A stretch of 13,999 nucleotides of DNA, taken from positions 1 through 13,999 of the forward strand of contig NZ_LGDD01000037.1 of NCBI RefSeq assembly GCF_001279695.1. Direction: 5' to 3'. Below, piece by piece: positions 6,650 through 13,999 of the stretch. The translations under genes and the position numbers were made by a program. Each line of letters opens with the position of its first letter. The stretch's first letter is position 1. The notes below the pieces were generated by a model. It was given only the letters and a program-made list of their open reading frames with translations. It made no database searches and was not told the DNA's origin. The stretch is from Streptomyces sp. WM6378. Lineage in GTDB: Bacteria > Actinomycetota > Actinomycetes > Streptomycetales > Streptomycetaceae.

Positions 6650-8647
6650 ATGGCTCCCATGTTCACGACCGTGCTCGTCGCCAACCGGGGCGAGATCGCG
6701 GTCCGCGTCATCCGCACGCTGCGCGGGCTCGGCATCCGCGCGGTCGCCGTCTTCTCCGACGCGGACGCCGACGCGCGCCACGTCCGGGAGGCGGACACGG
6801 CGGTACGCATCGGCCCCGCGGCGGCGTCCGAGAGCTATCTGCGCCCCGAGCGGATCGTCGAGGCGGCGCTGCGCACCGGCGCCCAGGCCGTCCACCCGGG
6901 CTACGGCTTCCTCGCGGAGAACGCGGCGTTCGCCCAGGCCTGCGCCGAGGCCGGCCTGGTCTTCATCGGGCCGCCCGCCGAGGCGATCTCCCTGATGGGC
7001 GACAAGATCCGCGCCAAGGAGACCGTGCAGGCGGCCGGGGTTCCGGTCGTGCCGGGCTCCTCGGGCAGCGGCCTGACGGACAGTCAACTGGCCGACGCGG
7101 CACGGGAGATCGGCATGCCCGTGCTGCTCAAGCCGAGCGCGGGCGGCGGCGGCAAGGGCATGCGTCTGGTCCGCGACGAGACGCTGCTGGGCGACGAGAT
7201 CGCGGCCGCCCGCCGCGAGGCCCGCGCCTCCTTCGGCGACGACACCCTGCTCGTGGAGCGGTGGATCGACCGGCCGCGCCACATCGAGATCCAGGTCCTG
7301 GCCGACGGCCACGGCAACGTGGTCCACCTCGGCGAGCGCGAGTGCTCGCTCCAGCGCCGCCACCAGAAGATCATCGAGGAGGCGCCCAGCGTCCTGCTCG
7401 ACGAGGCGACCCGCGCCGCGATGGGCGAGGCGGCCGTCCAGGCGGCCCGCTCGTGCGGCTACTCGGGCGCGGGCACGGTCGAGTTCATCGTCCCGGGCAA
7501 AGACCCGTCCTCGTACTACTTCATGGAGATGAACACCCGCCTCCAGGTCGAGCACCCGGTGACCGAACTGGTCGTATCCGCTGGTCCGGCTGCCGCCGGG
7601 GGCGGCATCGACCTCGTGGAGTGGCAGCTCAGGGTGGCCGCGGGCGAGCGACTCCCGTACGAGCAGAAGGACATCACCCTCACCGGCCACGCCATCGAGG
7701 CCCGCATCTGCGCCGAGGACCCTTCCCGCGGCTTCCTGCCCTCCGGCGGTCGGGTCCTGAGCCTGCGCGAGCCGCAGGGCGACGGAGTCCGTACGGACTC
7801 GGGCCTGAGCGAGGGCACCGAGGTCGGCAGCCTGTACGACCCGATGCTGTCCAAGGTCATCGCGTACGGGCCCGACCGGGCGACCGCGCTGCGCAAGCTG
7901 CGCGCGGCGCTCGCCGACACGGTGACGCTCGGCGTGCCCACCAACGCGGGGTTCCTGCGCCGCCTGCTGGCCCATCCGGCCGTGGTGGCGGGCGAGTTGG
8001 ACACCGGCCTGGTGGAGCGCGAGGCGGATTCGCTGGTCCCGGACGGCGTACCGGACGAGGTGTACGCGGCTGCCGCGGCGGTACGGCTCGACGCGCTGCG
8101 GCCCGCCCCGGTCGACGGCTGGACCGACCCGTTCTCGGTGCCGAGCGGGTGGCGGATGGGCGGCGAACCCGCACCGCTCGCCCACTGGCTGAAGGTGCCC
8201 GGCAACGAGCCGGTGCGGGCCTCGGGGTCCGGCCGGGTCGAGCGGGACCGGGTCACCGTCGAGCTCGACGGCGTCACCCACACCTTCCACCGGGCCGGAA
8301 GCTGGCTCGGCCGGGACGGCGACAGCTGGCACGTCACCGACCACGACCCCGTCGAGGCGGCCTTGAGCGGCAAGGTGCACGGCGGCGCCGACACCCTGGC
8401 CGCGCCCATGCCGGGCACGGTCACCGTCGTCAAGGTGGCGGTCGGCGACGAAGTCGACGCCGGGCAGAGCCTGTTGGTGGTCGAGGCGATGAAGATGGAG
8501 CACGTCATCTCCGCCCCGCACGCGGGCACGGTCACCGAGCTCGACGTCACCCCCGGCTCGACCGTGGCCATGGACCAGGTCCTGGCCGTCGTCACACCCG
8601 CCGCGCAGGAGACGGTCCAGGAGATCCCCGAGGAGAAGACCTCATGA
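6650..8647 (+). CDS. liuD: Methylcrotonyl-CoA carboxylase alpha subunit (biotin carboxylase plus biotin carrier)
   Basis: Carboxylates its own biotin with ATP and bicarbonate and hands it to the beta subunit. About 665 aa. The biotin carboxylase N-domain starts [20 protein letters not shown]; the ATP-grasp glycine loop is [11 protein letters not shown] (161-171); the active-site block is [14 protein letters not shown] (293-306). The C-terminal biotinyl domain has [11 protein letters not shown] and VEAMKMEHV, with Lys615 the biotin acceptor. Directly after VTELV, where I expect a short link to [13 protein letters not shown], there are about 11 extra residues ([11 protein letters not shown]). 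Start choice: four in-frame ATGs (6611, 6623, 6650, 6659). I prefer 6650 because GGTGAGGG sits about 5 bases upstream, though 6659 ([12 protein letters not shown]) is where homology begins. The stop overlaps the next start (ATGA), showing translational coupling. Confidence 0.93.
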   Translation: MAPMFTTVLVANRGEIAVRVIRTLRGLGIRAVAVFSDADADARHVREADTAVRIGPAAASESYLRPERIVEAALRTGAQAVHPGYGFLAENAAFAQACAEAGLVFIGPPAEAISLMGDKIRAKETVQAAGVPVVPGSSGSGLTDSQLADAAREIGMPVLLKPSAGGGGKGMRLVRDETLLGDEIAAARREARASFGDDTLLVERWIDRPRHIEIQVLADGHGNVVHLGERECSLQRRHQKIIEEAPSVLLDEATRAAMGEAAVQAARSCGYSGAGTVEFIVPGKDPSSYYFMEMNTRLQVEHPVTELVVSAGPAAAGGGIDLVEWQLRVAAGERLPYEQKDITLTGHAIEARICAEDPSRGFLPSGGRVLSLREPQGDGVRTDSGLSEGTEVGSLYDPMLSKVIAYGPDRATALRKLRAALADTVTLGVPTNAGFLRRLLAHPAVVAGELDTGLVEREADSLVPDGVPDEVYAAAAAVRLDALRPAPVDGWTDPFSVPSGWRMGGEPAPLAHWLKVPGNEPVRASGSGRVERDRVTVELDGVTHTFHRAGSWLGRDGDSWHVTDHDPVEAALSGKVHGGADTLAAPMPGTVTVVKVAVGDEVDAGQSLLVVEAMKMEHVISAPHAGTVTELDVTPGSTVAMDQVLAVVTPAAQETVQEIPEEKTS

Positions 8648-9579
8648 CCCTCCCCATGGTCGTTCCGGCGCAGGACCTCCCGGCCCACGTCCGCATCCAC
8701 GAGGTGGGGGCGCGCGACGGGCTGCAGAACGAGAAGTCGGTCGTGCCGACCGAGGTCAAGGCGGAGTTCGTGCACCGCCTGGCCGCGGCGGGCCTGACCA
8801 CCATCGAGGCGACGAGCTTCGTGCACCCCAAATGGGTGCCCCAACTCGCCGACGCGGAGCAGCTGTTCCCGCTGCTCGGCGATCTGTCGGGCGTCGCCCT
8901 CCCCGTCCTCGTGCCGAACGAGCGGGGTCTGGACCGGGCGCTCGCGCTCGGCGCCCACCGGATCGCGGTGTTCGCCAGCGCCACCGAGTCCTTCGCCAAG
9001 GCCAATCTGAACCGCACGGTCGACGAGTCGCTCGCCATGTTCGAGCCGGTCGTCGCCCGCGCCAAGGCCGACCGCGCCCATGTGCGGGGCTATCTGTCGA
9101 TGTGCTTCGGCGACCCGTGGGAAGGCGCGGTGCCGGTCCACCAGGTCGTACGGGTCGCCAAGGCCCTGATGGACATGGGCTGCGACGAGCTGAGCCTGGG
9201 CGACACCATCGGCGTGGCCACGCCCGCCCACGTGCAGACGCTGCTCGCCGAGCTCAACGAGGAGGGCGTGCGCACCAGCGCCATCGGGGTGCACTTCCAC
9301 GACACCTACGGCCAGGCCCTGTCCAACACGCTCGCCGCCCTCCAGCACGGCGTGAGCACCGTGGACGCCTCGGCCGGCGGCCTCGGCGGCTGCCCCTACG
9401 CCAAGTCCGCGACCGGAAACCTCGCCACCGAAGACCTCGTGTGGATGCTCCAGGGCCTCGGTATCGACACCGGGGTCGACCTCGGCCGGCTCACCGCCAC
9501 CAGCGTGTGGATGGCCGACCAGCTGGGCCGCCCCAGCCCCTCCCGCACCGTACGTGCCCTCTCCCACCAGGAGTCGTAG
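8644..9579 (+). CDS. liuE: Hydroxymethylglutaryl-CoA lyase
   Basis: Cleaves (S)-HMG-CoA to acetyl-CoA and acetoacetate, the last step of leucine catabolism. It is 311 aa, a TIM-barrel of the HMGL-like family. The catalytic/metal block [12 protein letters not shown] (20-31) gives Arg24 and Asp25. [11 protein letters not shown] (215-225) supplies the metal His217 and His219. [15 protein letters not shown] (245-259) holds the signature Cys250 and metal Asn259. The signature normally continues PYAPGA rather than PYAKSA, a mild variation near the lid cysteine. Starts at the ATG overlapping the upstream TGA, with GAGGAG eight bases before it (8630-8635). Located between MCC-alpha and AcdH in a cluster with no gap, so co-transcription is near certain. 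Homocitrate-synthase-like alternatives are excluded by the cysteine signature. Confidence 0.95.
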   Translation: MTLPMVVPAQDLPAHVRIHEVGARDGLQNEKSVVPTEVKAEFVHRLAAAGLTTIEATSFVHPKWVPQLADAEQLFPLLGDLSGVALPVLVPNERGLDRALALGAHRIAVFASATESFAKANLNRTVDESLAMFEPVVARAKADRAHVRGYLSMCFGDPWEGAVPVHQVVRVAKALMDMGCDELSLGDTIGVATPAHVQTLLAELNEEGVRTSAIGVHFHDTYGQALSNTLAALQHGVSTVDASAGGLGGCPYAKSATGNLATEDLVWMLQGLGIDTGVDLGRLTATSVWMADQLGRPSPSRTVRALSHQES

Positions 9580-9581
9580 CC

Positions 9582-10742
9582 ATGCCCCTCGACCACCGCC
9601 TCACCCCCGAGCACGAGGAACTCCGTCGTACCGTCGAGGAGTTCGCCCACGACGTCGTCGCCCCGAAGATCGGCGACTTCTACGAGCGCCACGAGTTCCC
9701 GTACGAGATCATCCGCGAGATGGGCCGCATGGGCCTGTTCGGGCTGCCGTTCCCCGAGGAGTACGGGGGCATGGGCGGCGACTACCTCGCGCTCGGCATC
9801 GCCCTGGAGGAGCTGGCCCGCGTCGACTCGTCGGTGGCCATCACCCTGGAGGCGGGCGTCTCGCTGGGCGCGATGCCGGTCTTCCGGTTCGGCACGGAGG
9901 AGCAGAAGCGTCAGTGGCTGCCGAAGCTCTGCTCCGGGGAGATGCTGGGCGCGTTCGGCCTGACCGAGCCGGACTGCGGCTCGGACGCGGGCGGCACCCG
10001 GACCACGGCGGTGCGCGACGGCGACGAGTGGGTCATCAACGGCTCGAAGTGCTTCATCACCAACTCCGGTACGGACATCACGGGCCTGGTCACCGTCACC
10101 GCGGTCACCGGCCGCAAGGAGGACGGCCGCCCGCTGATCTCCTCGATCATCGTCCCGTCGGGCACCCCGGGCTTCACGGTCGCGGCCCCGTACTCGAAGG
10201 TCGGCTGGAACGCCTCGGACACCCGCGAGCTGGCCTTCTCGGACGTCCGCGTCCCGGTGGCGAACCTGCTCGGCGAAGAGGGCCGCGGGTACGCCCAGTT
10301 CCTGCGCATCCTGGACGAGGGCCGCATCGCGATCTCGGCGCTCGCGACGGGCCTGGCGCAGGGCTGTGTGGACGAGTCGGTGAAGTACGCGAAGGAGCGG
10401 CACGCCTTCGGCCGGCCGATCGGCGACAACCAGGCCATCCAGTTCAAGATCGCCGACATGGAGCTGCGGGCCCACATGGCGCGGGTCGGCTGGCGCGACG
10501 CCGCGTCCCGCCTGGTGCACGGCGAGCCGTTCAAGAAGGAGGCGGCGCTCGCGAAGCTGTACTCCTCGACGGTGGCGGTCGACAACGCCCGCGAGGGCAC
10601 GCAGATCTTCGGCGGCTACGGCTTCATGAACGAGTACCCGGTGGCCCGCATGTGGCGCGACTCCAAGATCCTGGAGATCGGCGAGGGCACGAGCGAGGTG
10701 CAGCGGATGCTGATCGCGCGTGAACTGGGGCTCTCTTCCTGA
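9582..10742 (+). CDS. acdH: Short/branched-chain acyl-CoA dehydrogenase AcdH
   Basis: FAD enzyme oxidising short or branched acyl-CoA (isobutyryl, 2-methylbutyryl, butyryl type) to the enoyl-CoA. It is 386 aa. Key blocks are LTEPDCGSDAGGTRTTA (flavin/substrate loop, about 127-143), INGSKCFITNSGT, GWNASDTRELAF, IFGGYGFMNEYPVARMWRD and EIGEGTSEVQRMLIARELGL at the end. Glu368 in IGEGTSE is the catalytic base in the position used by short/medium-chain enzymes; isovaleryl-CoA dehydrogenases have Ala or Gly there. The start ATG follows AGGAG (9569-9573) within the end of the lyase gene. Gene order (carboxylase beta, alpha, HMG-CoA lyase, acdH, then desE nearby) agrees with my memory of S. coelicolor SCO2776-SCO2780, where acdH was named and tied to branched-chain acyl-CoA metabolism that feeds polyketide precursors. 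Last gene of its operon. Confidence 0.93.
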   Translation: MPLDHRLTPEHEELRRTVEEFAHDVVAPKIGDFYERHEFPYEIIREMGRMGLFGLPFPEEYGGMGGDYLALGIALEELARVDSSVAITLEAGVSLGAMPVFRFGTEEQKRQWLPKLCSGEMLGAFGLTEPDCGSDAGGTRTTAVRDGDEWVINGSKCFITNSGTDITGLVTVTAVTGRKEDGRPLISSIIVPSGTPGFTVAAPYSKVGWNASDTRELAFSDVRVPVANLLGEEGRGYAQFLRILDEGRIAISALATGLAQGCVDESVKYAKERHAFGRPIGDNQAIQFKIADMELRAHMARVGWRDAASRLVHGEPFKKEAALAKLYSSTVAVDNAREGTQIFGGYGFMNEYPVARMWRDSKILEIGEGTSEVQRMLIARELGLSS

Positions 10743-10753
10743 CCTTTGCGGCC

Positions 10754-10774
10754 CCAGGTCCCCGAAGGACCTGG
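10754..10774 (+). terminator. Terminator-like hairpin after acdH
   Basis: CCAGGTCC (10754-10761) and GGACCTGG (10767-10774) form a perfect 8-bp stem with a 5-nt CCGAA loop, 11 bases after the acdH stop. There is no T-run. Position and symmetry suit termination of the four-gene operon. Confidence 0.6.
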
Positions 10775-10857
10775 CCCCTGCGCCCCGGGTCCCTCGAAGG
10801 AGTGGTGACGCTCGCGTCGTCCCCGCCCTCGGGTGCCCGGGGCCGCACCCTGTCAGG

Positions 10858-11055
10858 GTGAACCCGCCGAACTGCCCCAGCTGCGCGAACCGTCCACCGC
10901 TGTGGAAGGACACCTCGGCCACGGCGCCGGGCGCCGCCGACCGCTGGCACTGGCACTGCGCGGCCTGCCTGCGGACGTATGAGCCGAGCCCCTCGCACAA
11001 GGTGCGGTTCACGTACGCGCCGCTGGCCCGGCAGGCGTCGCTGCTGGGGCGGTAG
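10858..11055 (+). CDS. Small zinc-ribbon protein (hypothetical, 65 aa)
   Basis: Starting from GTG at 10858 the product is 65 aa. It has two CxxC pairs, NCPSC near residues 5-8 and CAAC near 37-40, with a Trp/His-rich stretch (DRWHWHCAACLRTYEP) before and through the second pair, a typical zinc-ribbon layout. A basic, hydrophobic tail follows (HKVRFTYAPLARQASLLGR). No other start lies between the terminator hairpin and this GTG in frame, and the ribosome-binding site is weak (AGG just upstream). Cysteine spacing and sensible third-position G/C suggest it is real. Function unknown; such ribbons bind DNA, RNA or protein. It sits alone between acdH and the acetyltransferase, 57 bp before the latter. 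Confidence 0.5.
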   Translation: MNPPNCPSCANRPPLWKDTSATAPGAADRWHWHCAACLRTYEPSPSHKVRFTYAPLARQASLLGR

Positions 11056-11112
11056 CGCGTCGCCTCGGCCAATTCGATCGACAGGGCGGGAGCCGCCCGG
11101 CAGAGTCGGCCC

Positions 11113-11757
11113 ATGGAACCCCACGCCTGGTGGCCGCTGCACGGCCTTCGCATACGCACCCCCCGTCTCGAACTGCGCCTGCCCGACACGGAGTTGCTGT
11201 CCGAGCTCGCCCAGGTGGCGGCGGACGGCGTCCACGCGCCGGACCGCATGCCGTTCACCTTCCCCTGGACCGACGGCTCCCCCGCCGACCGCGGCCGCGC
11301 CGTCTACCAGCACGTGCTCGCCACCATCGCGAACTGGTCCCCCGGCGACTGGCATCTGAGCCTCGCCGTACTGCACGAGGGCAAGGTGGTGGGCCGCCAG
11401 GACCTGATGGCGAGCTCCTACGCCGTGACCCGCGAGGCGGAGACGGGCTCCTGGCTGGGTCTGGCCCATCAGGGCCAGGGAATCGGCACCGAAATGCGGG
11501 TGGCCGCCCTGCACTTGGCGTTCGCCGGGCTCGGCGCCCACGCCGCGACCTCTGCCGCGATGACCGACAACCCGCGCTCCCTCGGCGTCTCGCGGCGCCT
11601 CGGCTACCGGGACAACGGCCTCACGACCGCCGTCGTACGGGACCGCCCGGTCACCCTGCAACGGCTGCGCCTGGAGCGCGCGGAGTGGGAGCGCCGTCGC
11701 ACGGTGGCCGTACGGATCGCGGGGCTCGACGCGTGCCGCGCCGAGTTCGGCGCGTAG
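11113..11757 (+). CDS. GNAT-family N-acetyltransferase (RimJ/RimL-like)
   Basis: Transfers acetyl from acetyl-CoA to an amine of an unknown substrate. It is 214 aa. The opening LRIRTPRLELRLPDTELLSE (12-31) is the usual RimJ/RimL-type N-terminus (hydrophobic-RTPRL-L). The acetyl-CoA pyrophosphate loop is HQGQGIGTEMR (119-129), followed by a helix and the second-half signature MTDNPRSLGVSRRLGY (150-165), where Asn and Ser precede the helix as in the family. ATG at 11113 has no clear Shine-Dalgarno sequence; a leaderless or weakly translated mRNA is possible. It is separate from the desE promoter (stop at 11757, iron box at 11826). Nothing ties it to siderophore work except position. The C-terminal 40 residues are charged and look unrelated to catalysis. 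Confidence 0.87.
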   Translation: MEPHAWWPLHGLRIRTPRLELRLPDTELLSELAQVAADGVHAPDRMPFTFPWTDGSPADRGRAVYQHVLATIANWSPGDWHLSLAVLHEGKVVGRQDLMASSYAVTREAETGSWLGLAHQGQGIGTEMRVAALHLAFAGLGAHAATSAAMTDNPRSLGVSRRLGYRDNGLTTAVVRDRPVTLQRLRLERAEWERRRTVAVRIAGLDACRAEFGA

Positions 11758-11809
11758 CGCTCCCCGGAGGGTTGTGCGGAGGGCCGCTCGGGGCCGGACG
11801 TCAGAACCA

Positions 11810-11864
11810 GCCACTGGACAGGCAATGAGGTTAGGCTAACCTATCTTCGCAACCAGCCAGTGGC
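11810..11864. promoter_or_regulatory. Symmetric inverted repeat around the desE iron box
   Basis: GCCACTGG (11810-11817) is repeated inverted and exactly as CCAGTGGC (11857-11864). The midpoint (11837) is nearly that of the iron box (11835). The same arms also form a direct repeat, AACCAGCCACTGG (11805-11817) and AACCAGCCAGTGG (11851-11863). It may be a second operator or a fold in the leader. Function is inference. Confidence 0.4.
11826..11844. promoter_or_regulatory. Iron box (DmdR/DtxR-type operator) of desEF
   Basis: TGAGGTTAGGCTAACCTAT contains a perfect 15-bp palindrome with a central G (AGGTTAG-G-CTAACCT, 28-42 of the 118xx block). It matches the known Streptomyces iron box (TTAGGTTAGGCTCACCTAA) closely. 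It overlaps a plausible promoter: -35 TGGACA (11815-11820), 16-bp spacer, -10 TAACCT (11837-11842). Iron-loaded DmdR would thus block desE transcription. Confidence 0.88.
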
Positions 11865-11901
11865 CGGTCCCCGGCACGTACGTATGAAAGCGGACACCGT
11901 C

Positions 11902-12933
11902 ATGCCCCTCGCCCGAGCGTCCCTGCCCACCCGTCGCGGCCTGCTGGCCATGGGCGGCGCGATCGGCATCGGCGCCGCGCTGACCGCCTGCGGCGGTGGC
12001 GACAAGAAGAGCGGCTCGGCGGACAGCGGCAAGACGGCCAAGTCCGGGCCCTGGTCGTTCAAGGACGACCGCGGGAAGACCGCCGAGACCAAGGCGCTGC
12101 CCAAGAACATCGTCGCCTACACCGGCACCGCGGCCGCCCTGTTCGACTACGGGATCCAGGTCAAGGGCGTCTTCGGGCCGACCAGGACGAAGGACGGCAA
12201 GGCCGATGTGCAGGCCGGAGACCTCGACATCAGCAAGGTCGAGATCATCGGCAACACCTACGGCGAGTTCAGCGTCGAGAAGTACGCGGCGCTCCAGCCC
12301 GACGTGCTGATCACGGACATGTGGCAGAAGGACGTCCTCTGGTACGTGCCGGACAACAGCAAGGACAAGATCCTCACGCTGGCGCCGAGCGTGGCCCTCT
12401 GGGCGGCCGACCAGAGCATGCCCGCGGCCCTTCAGCGCCGCGCGGACCTCGCCAAGTCCCTTGGCGCCGACGTCAACGCGAAGAAGGTCACCGACGCGAA
12501 GGCCGCCTTCGAGAAGGCCTCCGCCCGGCTGCGCGCCGCCGCGAAGGCGAACCCCGGGATCCGGGTGCTGCTCGGCTCGGCGAGCCCGGACCTGTTCTAC
12601 GTCTCCGAGGCCAAGCGGAGCTGCGACACCCGGTACTTCCAGGAGCTGGGCGTCCAGTTCGTCACCCCGAAGGTCGACTCGCAGGGCTTCTTCGAATCGC
12701 TCAGCTGGGAGAACGTCGCCAAGTACCCGGCGGACCTGATCCTCATGGACAACCGCACCGGCACCCTGCAGCCGGGCGACCTCGGCAACAAGCCGACGTG
12801 GGGGCAGCTGCCCGCCGTCAAGGCCAACCAGGTCGTGCCGCGCCTGACCGAGCCGATCTACTCCTATGCGCGCGTCGCGCCCATCGTCGACGCGCTCGCC
12901 AAGGCCATCGAGAACGCGAAGAAGGTCGCCTGA
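11902..12933 (+). CDS. desE: Ferrioxamine-binding lipoprotein DesE (ABC transporter substrate-binding)
   Basis: Binds iron-loaded hydroxamate siderophores (ferrioxamines) at the outer face of the membrane and delivers them to an ABC permease, which is not in this window. 343 aa from this start. The N-terminus MPLARASLPTRRGLLAMGG is a twin-arginine signal (Arg11-Arg12) with a hydrophobic stretch and lipobox LTAC, Cys30 being the lipidated residue. A Gly/Ser/Lys linker follows, then a TroA-like binding fold (KNIVAYTGTAAALFDYGIQV; QPDVLITDMW; RTGTLQPGDLG). An in-frame ATG at 11884 would add six residues ahead of the signal; 11902 is preferred for its GGA spacing, but this is not decisive. Transcription starts from the iron-box promoter, so it is expressed when iron is scarce. 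desF follows two bases after the stop. Neighbourhood and sequence match S. coelicolor SCO2780. Confidence 0.92.
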   Translation: MPLARASLPTRRGLLAMGGAIGIGAALTACGGGDKKSGSADSGKTAKSGPWSFKDDRGKTAETKALPKNIVAYTGTAAALFDYGIQVKGVFGPTRTKDGKADVQAGDLDISKVEIIGNTYGEFSVEKYAALQPDVLITDMWQKDVLWYVPDNSKDKILTLAPSVALWAADQSMPAALQRRADLAKSLGADVNAKKVTDAKAAFEKASARLRAAAKANPGIRVLLGSASPDLFYVSEAKRSCDTRYFQELGVQFVTPKVDSQGFFESLSWENVAKYPADLILMDNRTGTLQPGDLGNKPTWGQLPAVKANQVVPRLTEPIYSYARVAPIVDALAKAIENAKKVA

Positions 12934-12935
12934 CG

Positions 12936-13778
12936 ATGCCCGCACCGGCCGAGAACGCCACTGCCCCCTTCCGCCTCTTCGATCTGCGCGTGGTACGGGC
13001 CCGGCGGCTCGGCCCGTCACTGATGCGGGTCACCTTCGGCGGCTTCGGCGACGAGGACCTCTCGTCGTTCGCCGCCGGAGGCCGCGACCAGAGCCTGTCC
13101 CTCTTCCTGCCACACCCCGGCCAGGAGGCGCCCGTCCTGCCGCCCACCGATGACGCGGAGGGCTGGTGGGGCGCGTACCGCGCGCTGCCCGACGACGTAC
13201 GGGCCGTCATGCGCTCGTACACGGTCCGCGCGCAGCGCCGCGATCCTGACGGGGCGTGCGAACTCGACATCGACTTCGCACTGCACGACGACGGCGGGCC
13301 CGCGTGCCGCTGGGCGGGCTCCGCGCGGCCGGGCGCCCGGGTTACGGTCCTCGGCCCGGCCGTCGCGGACAACACGGCGGTACGTTTCCGACCGCCGGCC
13401 GGGACCGACTCCGTCGTCATCTGGGCCGACGAGACGGCGCTGCCGGCCGCGGCGGCCATCCTCGAATGGCTCCCCTCCGGCATGCCGGCCCGGGTCTGGA
13501 TCACGGTGCCGTCCGCCGGGGACGCGATGCCGTTGCCGACGGCGGCGGACGCGGAGGTGACGTGGCTGCCGGGAGCCTCCGCCTCCGCCCTGGACGCGAT
13601 CGACTCCGCGCCCCTGCCCGGTGCCTCCCCGTACGTCTGGATCGCGGGCGAGGCCTCCCAAGTCCGTTCGCTGAGACGACACTTCGTGGGGGAGCGCGGG
13701 GTGGACCGGGGGCGGGTGACGTTCGTGGGGTATTGGCGCCGGGGCCGGTCGGAGGATGAGCTGCGGGCGGCGGCGTAG
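12936..13778 (+). CDS. desF: Siderophore-interacting flavoprotein (ViuB/SIP-type ferric-siderophore reductase)
   Basis: 280 aa, cytoplasmic. Reduces the iron in imported ferrioxamine so that it is released. Features of the SIP family are MRSYTVRAQRR (the FAD-binding RxYT element, about residues 92-102), a conserved DIDFALHDDGGPACRWA segment, WADETALPAAAAILEWLP (NAD(P)H-binding half) and a C-terminal block YVWIAGEASQVRSLRRHF followed by VTFVGYWRRG. The ATG lies two bases after the desE stop, with AAGAAGG about 10 bases upstream inside desE, so the pair is one transcription unit under the iron box. This matches desF (SCO2781) in S. coelicolor; the desABCD biosynthesis genes would be expected beyond the right edge. 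The gene name rests on context and recollection. Confidence 0.9.
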   Translation: MPAPAENATAPFRLFDLRVVRARRLGPSLMRVTFGGFGDEDLSSFAAGGRDQSLSLFLPHPGQEAPVLPPTDDAEGWWGAYRALPDDVRAVMRSYTVRAQRRDPDGACELDIDFALHDDGGPACRWAGSARPGARVTVLGPAVADNTAVRFRPPAGTDSVVIWADETALPAAAAILEWLPSGMPARVWITVPSAGDAMPLPTAADAEVTWLPGASASALDAIDSAPLPGASPYVWIAGEASQVRSLRRHFVGERGVDRGRVTFVGYWRRGRSEDELRAAA

Positions 13779-13999
13779 GTGTTAGGCGCGGGGGGCTTTC
13801 GTGCGCGGGGTTCACTCAATCCACCCGCTGCGCGGGGCCGGTCGATTTGACCCCTGGGGAGGTTCACCCACCCACGTTCCACCCGGGACCGGGATGCCCC
13901 CCGAGACCCGGGCACCCCTCGGGGCTGCGCCCCGAACCCCGGGGGTTTCCCACCCACCGCCCGTTACCCAGCGCTGGGCGGGCTGGGCCCCCGGGGCGC
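13779..13999. other. Non-coding, hairpin-rich region after desF
   Basis: No convincing gene, no iron box and no start of desA is seen in these 221 bases. The right part contains G/C-rich repeat-like sequence (GGGGCTGCGCCCCGAACCCC, 13921-13940) and a strong hairpin at the edge. It may be the first part of another dispersed Streptomyces repeat cut by the window. Confidence 0.5.
13959..13983. repeat. Edge hairpin with a perfect 12-bp palindrome
   Basis: CCCAGCGCTGGG (13967-13978) is a perfect palindrome flanked by GCCCG (13959-13963) and CGGGC (13979-13983), which also pair, leaving a TTA bulge. It may act as a terminator for desEF or be part of a dispersed repeat. Confidence 0.45.

Noticed and set aside
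6464..8521. 685-codon reverse frame opposite the biotin carboxylase
   Set aside because: Antisense shadow of a well-supported gene, with no recognisable domain or ribosome-binding site.
10720..10857. Upstream extension of the zinc-ribbon ORF into acdH
   Set aside because: It would overlap acdH and cross the terminator hairpin; the extension has no cysteine pattern or coding-like composition.
13779..13999. Possible short reverse ORF crossing the desF end
   Set aside because: Pro/Arg/Ser-rich antisense translation of desF and repeat DNA without any start signal or domain.

Overview
The window is high-GC actinobacterial chromosomal DNA, almost certainly from a Streptomyces species. Signs of this are very strong G/C bias at third codon positions, GTG starts, the characteristic Streptomyces palindromic intergenic repeats (GGACTTTCC...CCGCCCCTTCCCGA and CTCAAACGCCGGAGGGG types), and a gene order matching the S. 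coelicolor neighbourhood that runs from acyl-CoA metabolism genes through acdH into the desferrioxamine (des) genes. Nothing points to a phage, plasmid, CRISPR array or RNA gene.

Layout, left to right. (1) The 3' part of a PucR-family regulator, cut by the left edge and carrying a repeat element of about 340-360 bp inside its reading frame (about 87-444). (2) A GTG-started acyl-CoA dehydrogenase (1302-2459) and a TesB-type acyl-CoA thioesterase (2495-3367), both forward. (3) Convergent to these, a reverse pair: a TetR repressor (4282-4878) followed by an actinobacterial phosphatase-family protein (3428-4198). (4) Divergent from the TetR gene, a tight four-gene operon at 4989-10742: methylcrotonyl-CoA carboxylase beta and alpha subunits, HMG-CoA lyase and the acyl-CoA dehydrogenase AcdH. 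(5) A small zinc-ribbon ORF and a GNAT acetyltransferase. (6) The desEF pair, a ferrioxamine-binding lipoprotein and a siderophore-interacting flavoprotein reductase, behind a near-perfect iron box. The last 220 bases are non-coding and hairpin-rich.

How it works together. The central operon supplies leucine/branched-chain acyl-CoA breakdown: AcdH makes an enoyl-CoA, the biotin carboxylase carboxylates 3-methylcrotonyl-CoA, and the lyase splits HMG-CoA into acetyl-CoA and acetoacetate. The hydratase step (3-methylglutaconyl-CoA hydratase) is not in the window. Two 16-bp palindrome-like sites in the TetR/carboxylase intergenic region probably let the TetR protein repress both itself and the operon. 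desEF imports ferrioxamine and releases its iron, under an iron-dependent repressor of the DmdR/DtxR type.

No new defence or biosynthetic system is visible. The points most worth a second look are the in-frame repeat inside pucR, the paired operators, the different catalytic-glutamate placement in the two acyl-CoA dehydrogenases, an 11-residue insertion in the biotin carboxylase, and the symmetric inverted repeat around the des iron box.
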